Source: an uncultured Acidimicrobiaceae bacterium
GTDB lineage: Bacteria > Actinomycetota > Acidimicrobiia > Acidimicrobiales > Ilumatobacteraceae
Length of the DNA stretch: 64,000 bases
Assembly (NCBI GenBank): GCA_903919455.1
Contig: CAIXIJ010000061.1
Coordinates: forward strand, 1-64,000
Direction: 5' to 3'
The translations under genes and the position numbers were made by a program. Within the stretch, counting starts at the first letter, position 1. The number at the start of each line of letters is the position of its first letter. The notes beneath the pieces were generated by a model. It did no database searches. It had not been told where the DNA came from and was given only the letters and a program-made list of their open reading frames with translations. Positions 63,050 through 64,000 of this stretch are shown here, in pieces.

Positions 63050-64000
63050 GTGGATGAGATCCTTGACGCCCTCGAAACGGCCGCCGTTGCCGCTGAGAAC
63101 CTCGTCGACTACTGCCACGGACCGGTGTCGTTGCGTTCCGCGTTGCTCGCGTTGCAGACGCATCTCGACCGCGTGTCCGTCGTCCAAGCCAAGCTGCTCG
63201 CCGCTGCCGAGGCCTCGAAAGCGCACGAGGGAACTGGGGCTCGGAACTCGGCGCGCTGGCTCGCCGGGAAGTCGAACTCCTCGTTGGGGTCGGCGCGCAA
63301 GAAGGCCGAACTCGGTGAAGCGCTCGCCAAATCCAAGACGCTCGATGACGCGGTGTCGAACGGTGAAGTGTCCCCCGACTCCGCCGCTGCGCTGCATGAC
63401 GCGGTGACGAACCCGCCCGAGGGTGCGACCGAGGACGACATCGATTCGTTGATCGATTGCGTGAAAGGCGCCGATCCGTTCCAGTCGAAACAGGCCGCCG
63501 ATCGTTGGAAAGAGATCCTGTCCAACGAAACCGAAGAACAAGCCCACGAGCGCCGCTACCAGCAGCGGTCGTTCCGAATGTCCGCACCGTCGGACGGGAT
63601 GGTCATGTTGAACATCGCGCTCCCTGTCCTCGAGGCTCGACAGATCACTGCGTCATGCAGCCACATCGCCAGCCGGCAAGGCACCGACGACGGCCGCACC
63701 ACCGAACAACGCTTGGCTGATGGGCTCATCGAGATGGCTTCCGCCTACGCGAAAGGTCAGATCTCCGGTGGCCGGGAGAACCCGAACCTGTTGATCACCA
63801 TCCCCGCCACCTCGTTGACGGGCGACTCGGACGAGCCCGGCTACACGTCATGGGGTGATCGAATCCCCGCATTCGTCGCCCGACGACTCGCCGAGATCGC
63901 GAACCTGCAACGCGTCGTCATGGCCGGGTCGCATGTCCTCGACCTCGGCCGCAGCGTCAGGTGTGCGACCGAACACCAATACGAAGCCTTGGTCGCCCGC
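63050..64000 (+). CDS. DUF222/13E12-family protein, HNH-endonuclease type, N-terminal part (truncated by window edge)
   Basis: GTG start; MDEILDALETAAVAAENLVDYCHGPVSLRSALLALQTHLDRVSVVQAKLLAAAEASKAHEGTGARNSARWLAGKS...EQRLADGLIEMASAYAKG; open to the window end, so absent from the ORF list. Confidence 0.8.
   Translation, partial: MDEILDALETAAVAAENLVDYCHGPVSLRSALLALQTHLDRVSVVQAKLLAAAEASKAHEGTGARNSARWLAGKSNSSLGSARKKAELGEALAKSKTLDDAVSNGEVSPDSAAALHDAVTNPPEGATEDDIDSLIDCVKGADPFQSKQAADRWKEILSNETEEQAHERRYQQRSFRMSAPSDGMVMLNIALPVLEARQITASCSHIASRQGTDDGRTTEQRLADGLIEMASAYAKGQISGGRENPNLLITIPATSLTGDSDEPGYTSWGDRIPAFVARRLAEIANLQRVVMAGSHVLDLGRSVRCATEHQYEALVAR

Overview
High-GC window (probably an actinobacterium of the Acidimicrobiia type; inferred from composition and gene content only). 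It carries about 60 supportable protein genes. No rRNA, tRNA, IS element or CRISPR array was recognised. Main blocks: a hipBA toxin-antitoxin pair; a photolyase-like protein with apparently permuted domains; a DddP-like M24 enzyme; an UnbU/UnbV-like pair; a xylose regulator/isomerase/kinase block facing a xylose-type ABC transporter; an ApbE/ferric-reductase-like block; a type IV pilus block (prepilin peptidase, PilT, PilX/PilV-like proteins, major pilin); crotonyl-CoA carboxylase/reductase and acyl-CoA carboxylase genes; recR-dnaX; and a partial DUF222/13E12 gene at the right edge. The strongest candidate for something undescribed is an 877-aa modular pilin (29273-31906, minus). It has a type IV prepilin N-terminus and a complete-MIDAS vWA domain, which appears interrupted by an insertion of about 230 aa containing aromatic tandem repeats. 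Other notable signals: a three-copy family of 19-bp-unit repeats with a terminal hairpin; a candidate ~110-nt small RNA with its own promoter and terminator (43532-43676); a perfect SOS box placed exactly in the -35/-10 spacer of a leaderless promoter (63015-63052); and two 75-bp arrays of five 15-bp units at convergent gene ends. All calls come from reading the sequence and supplied ORFs; no database search was run.
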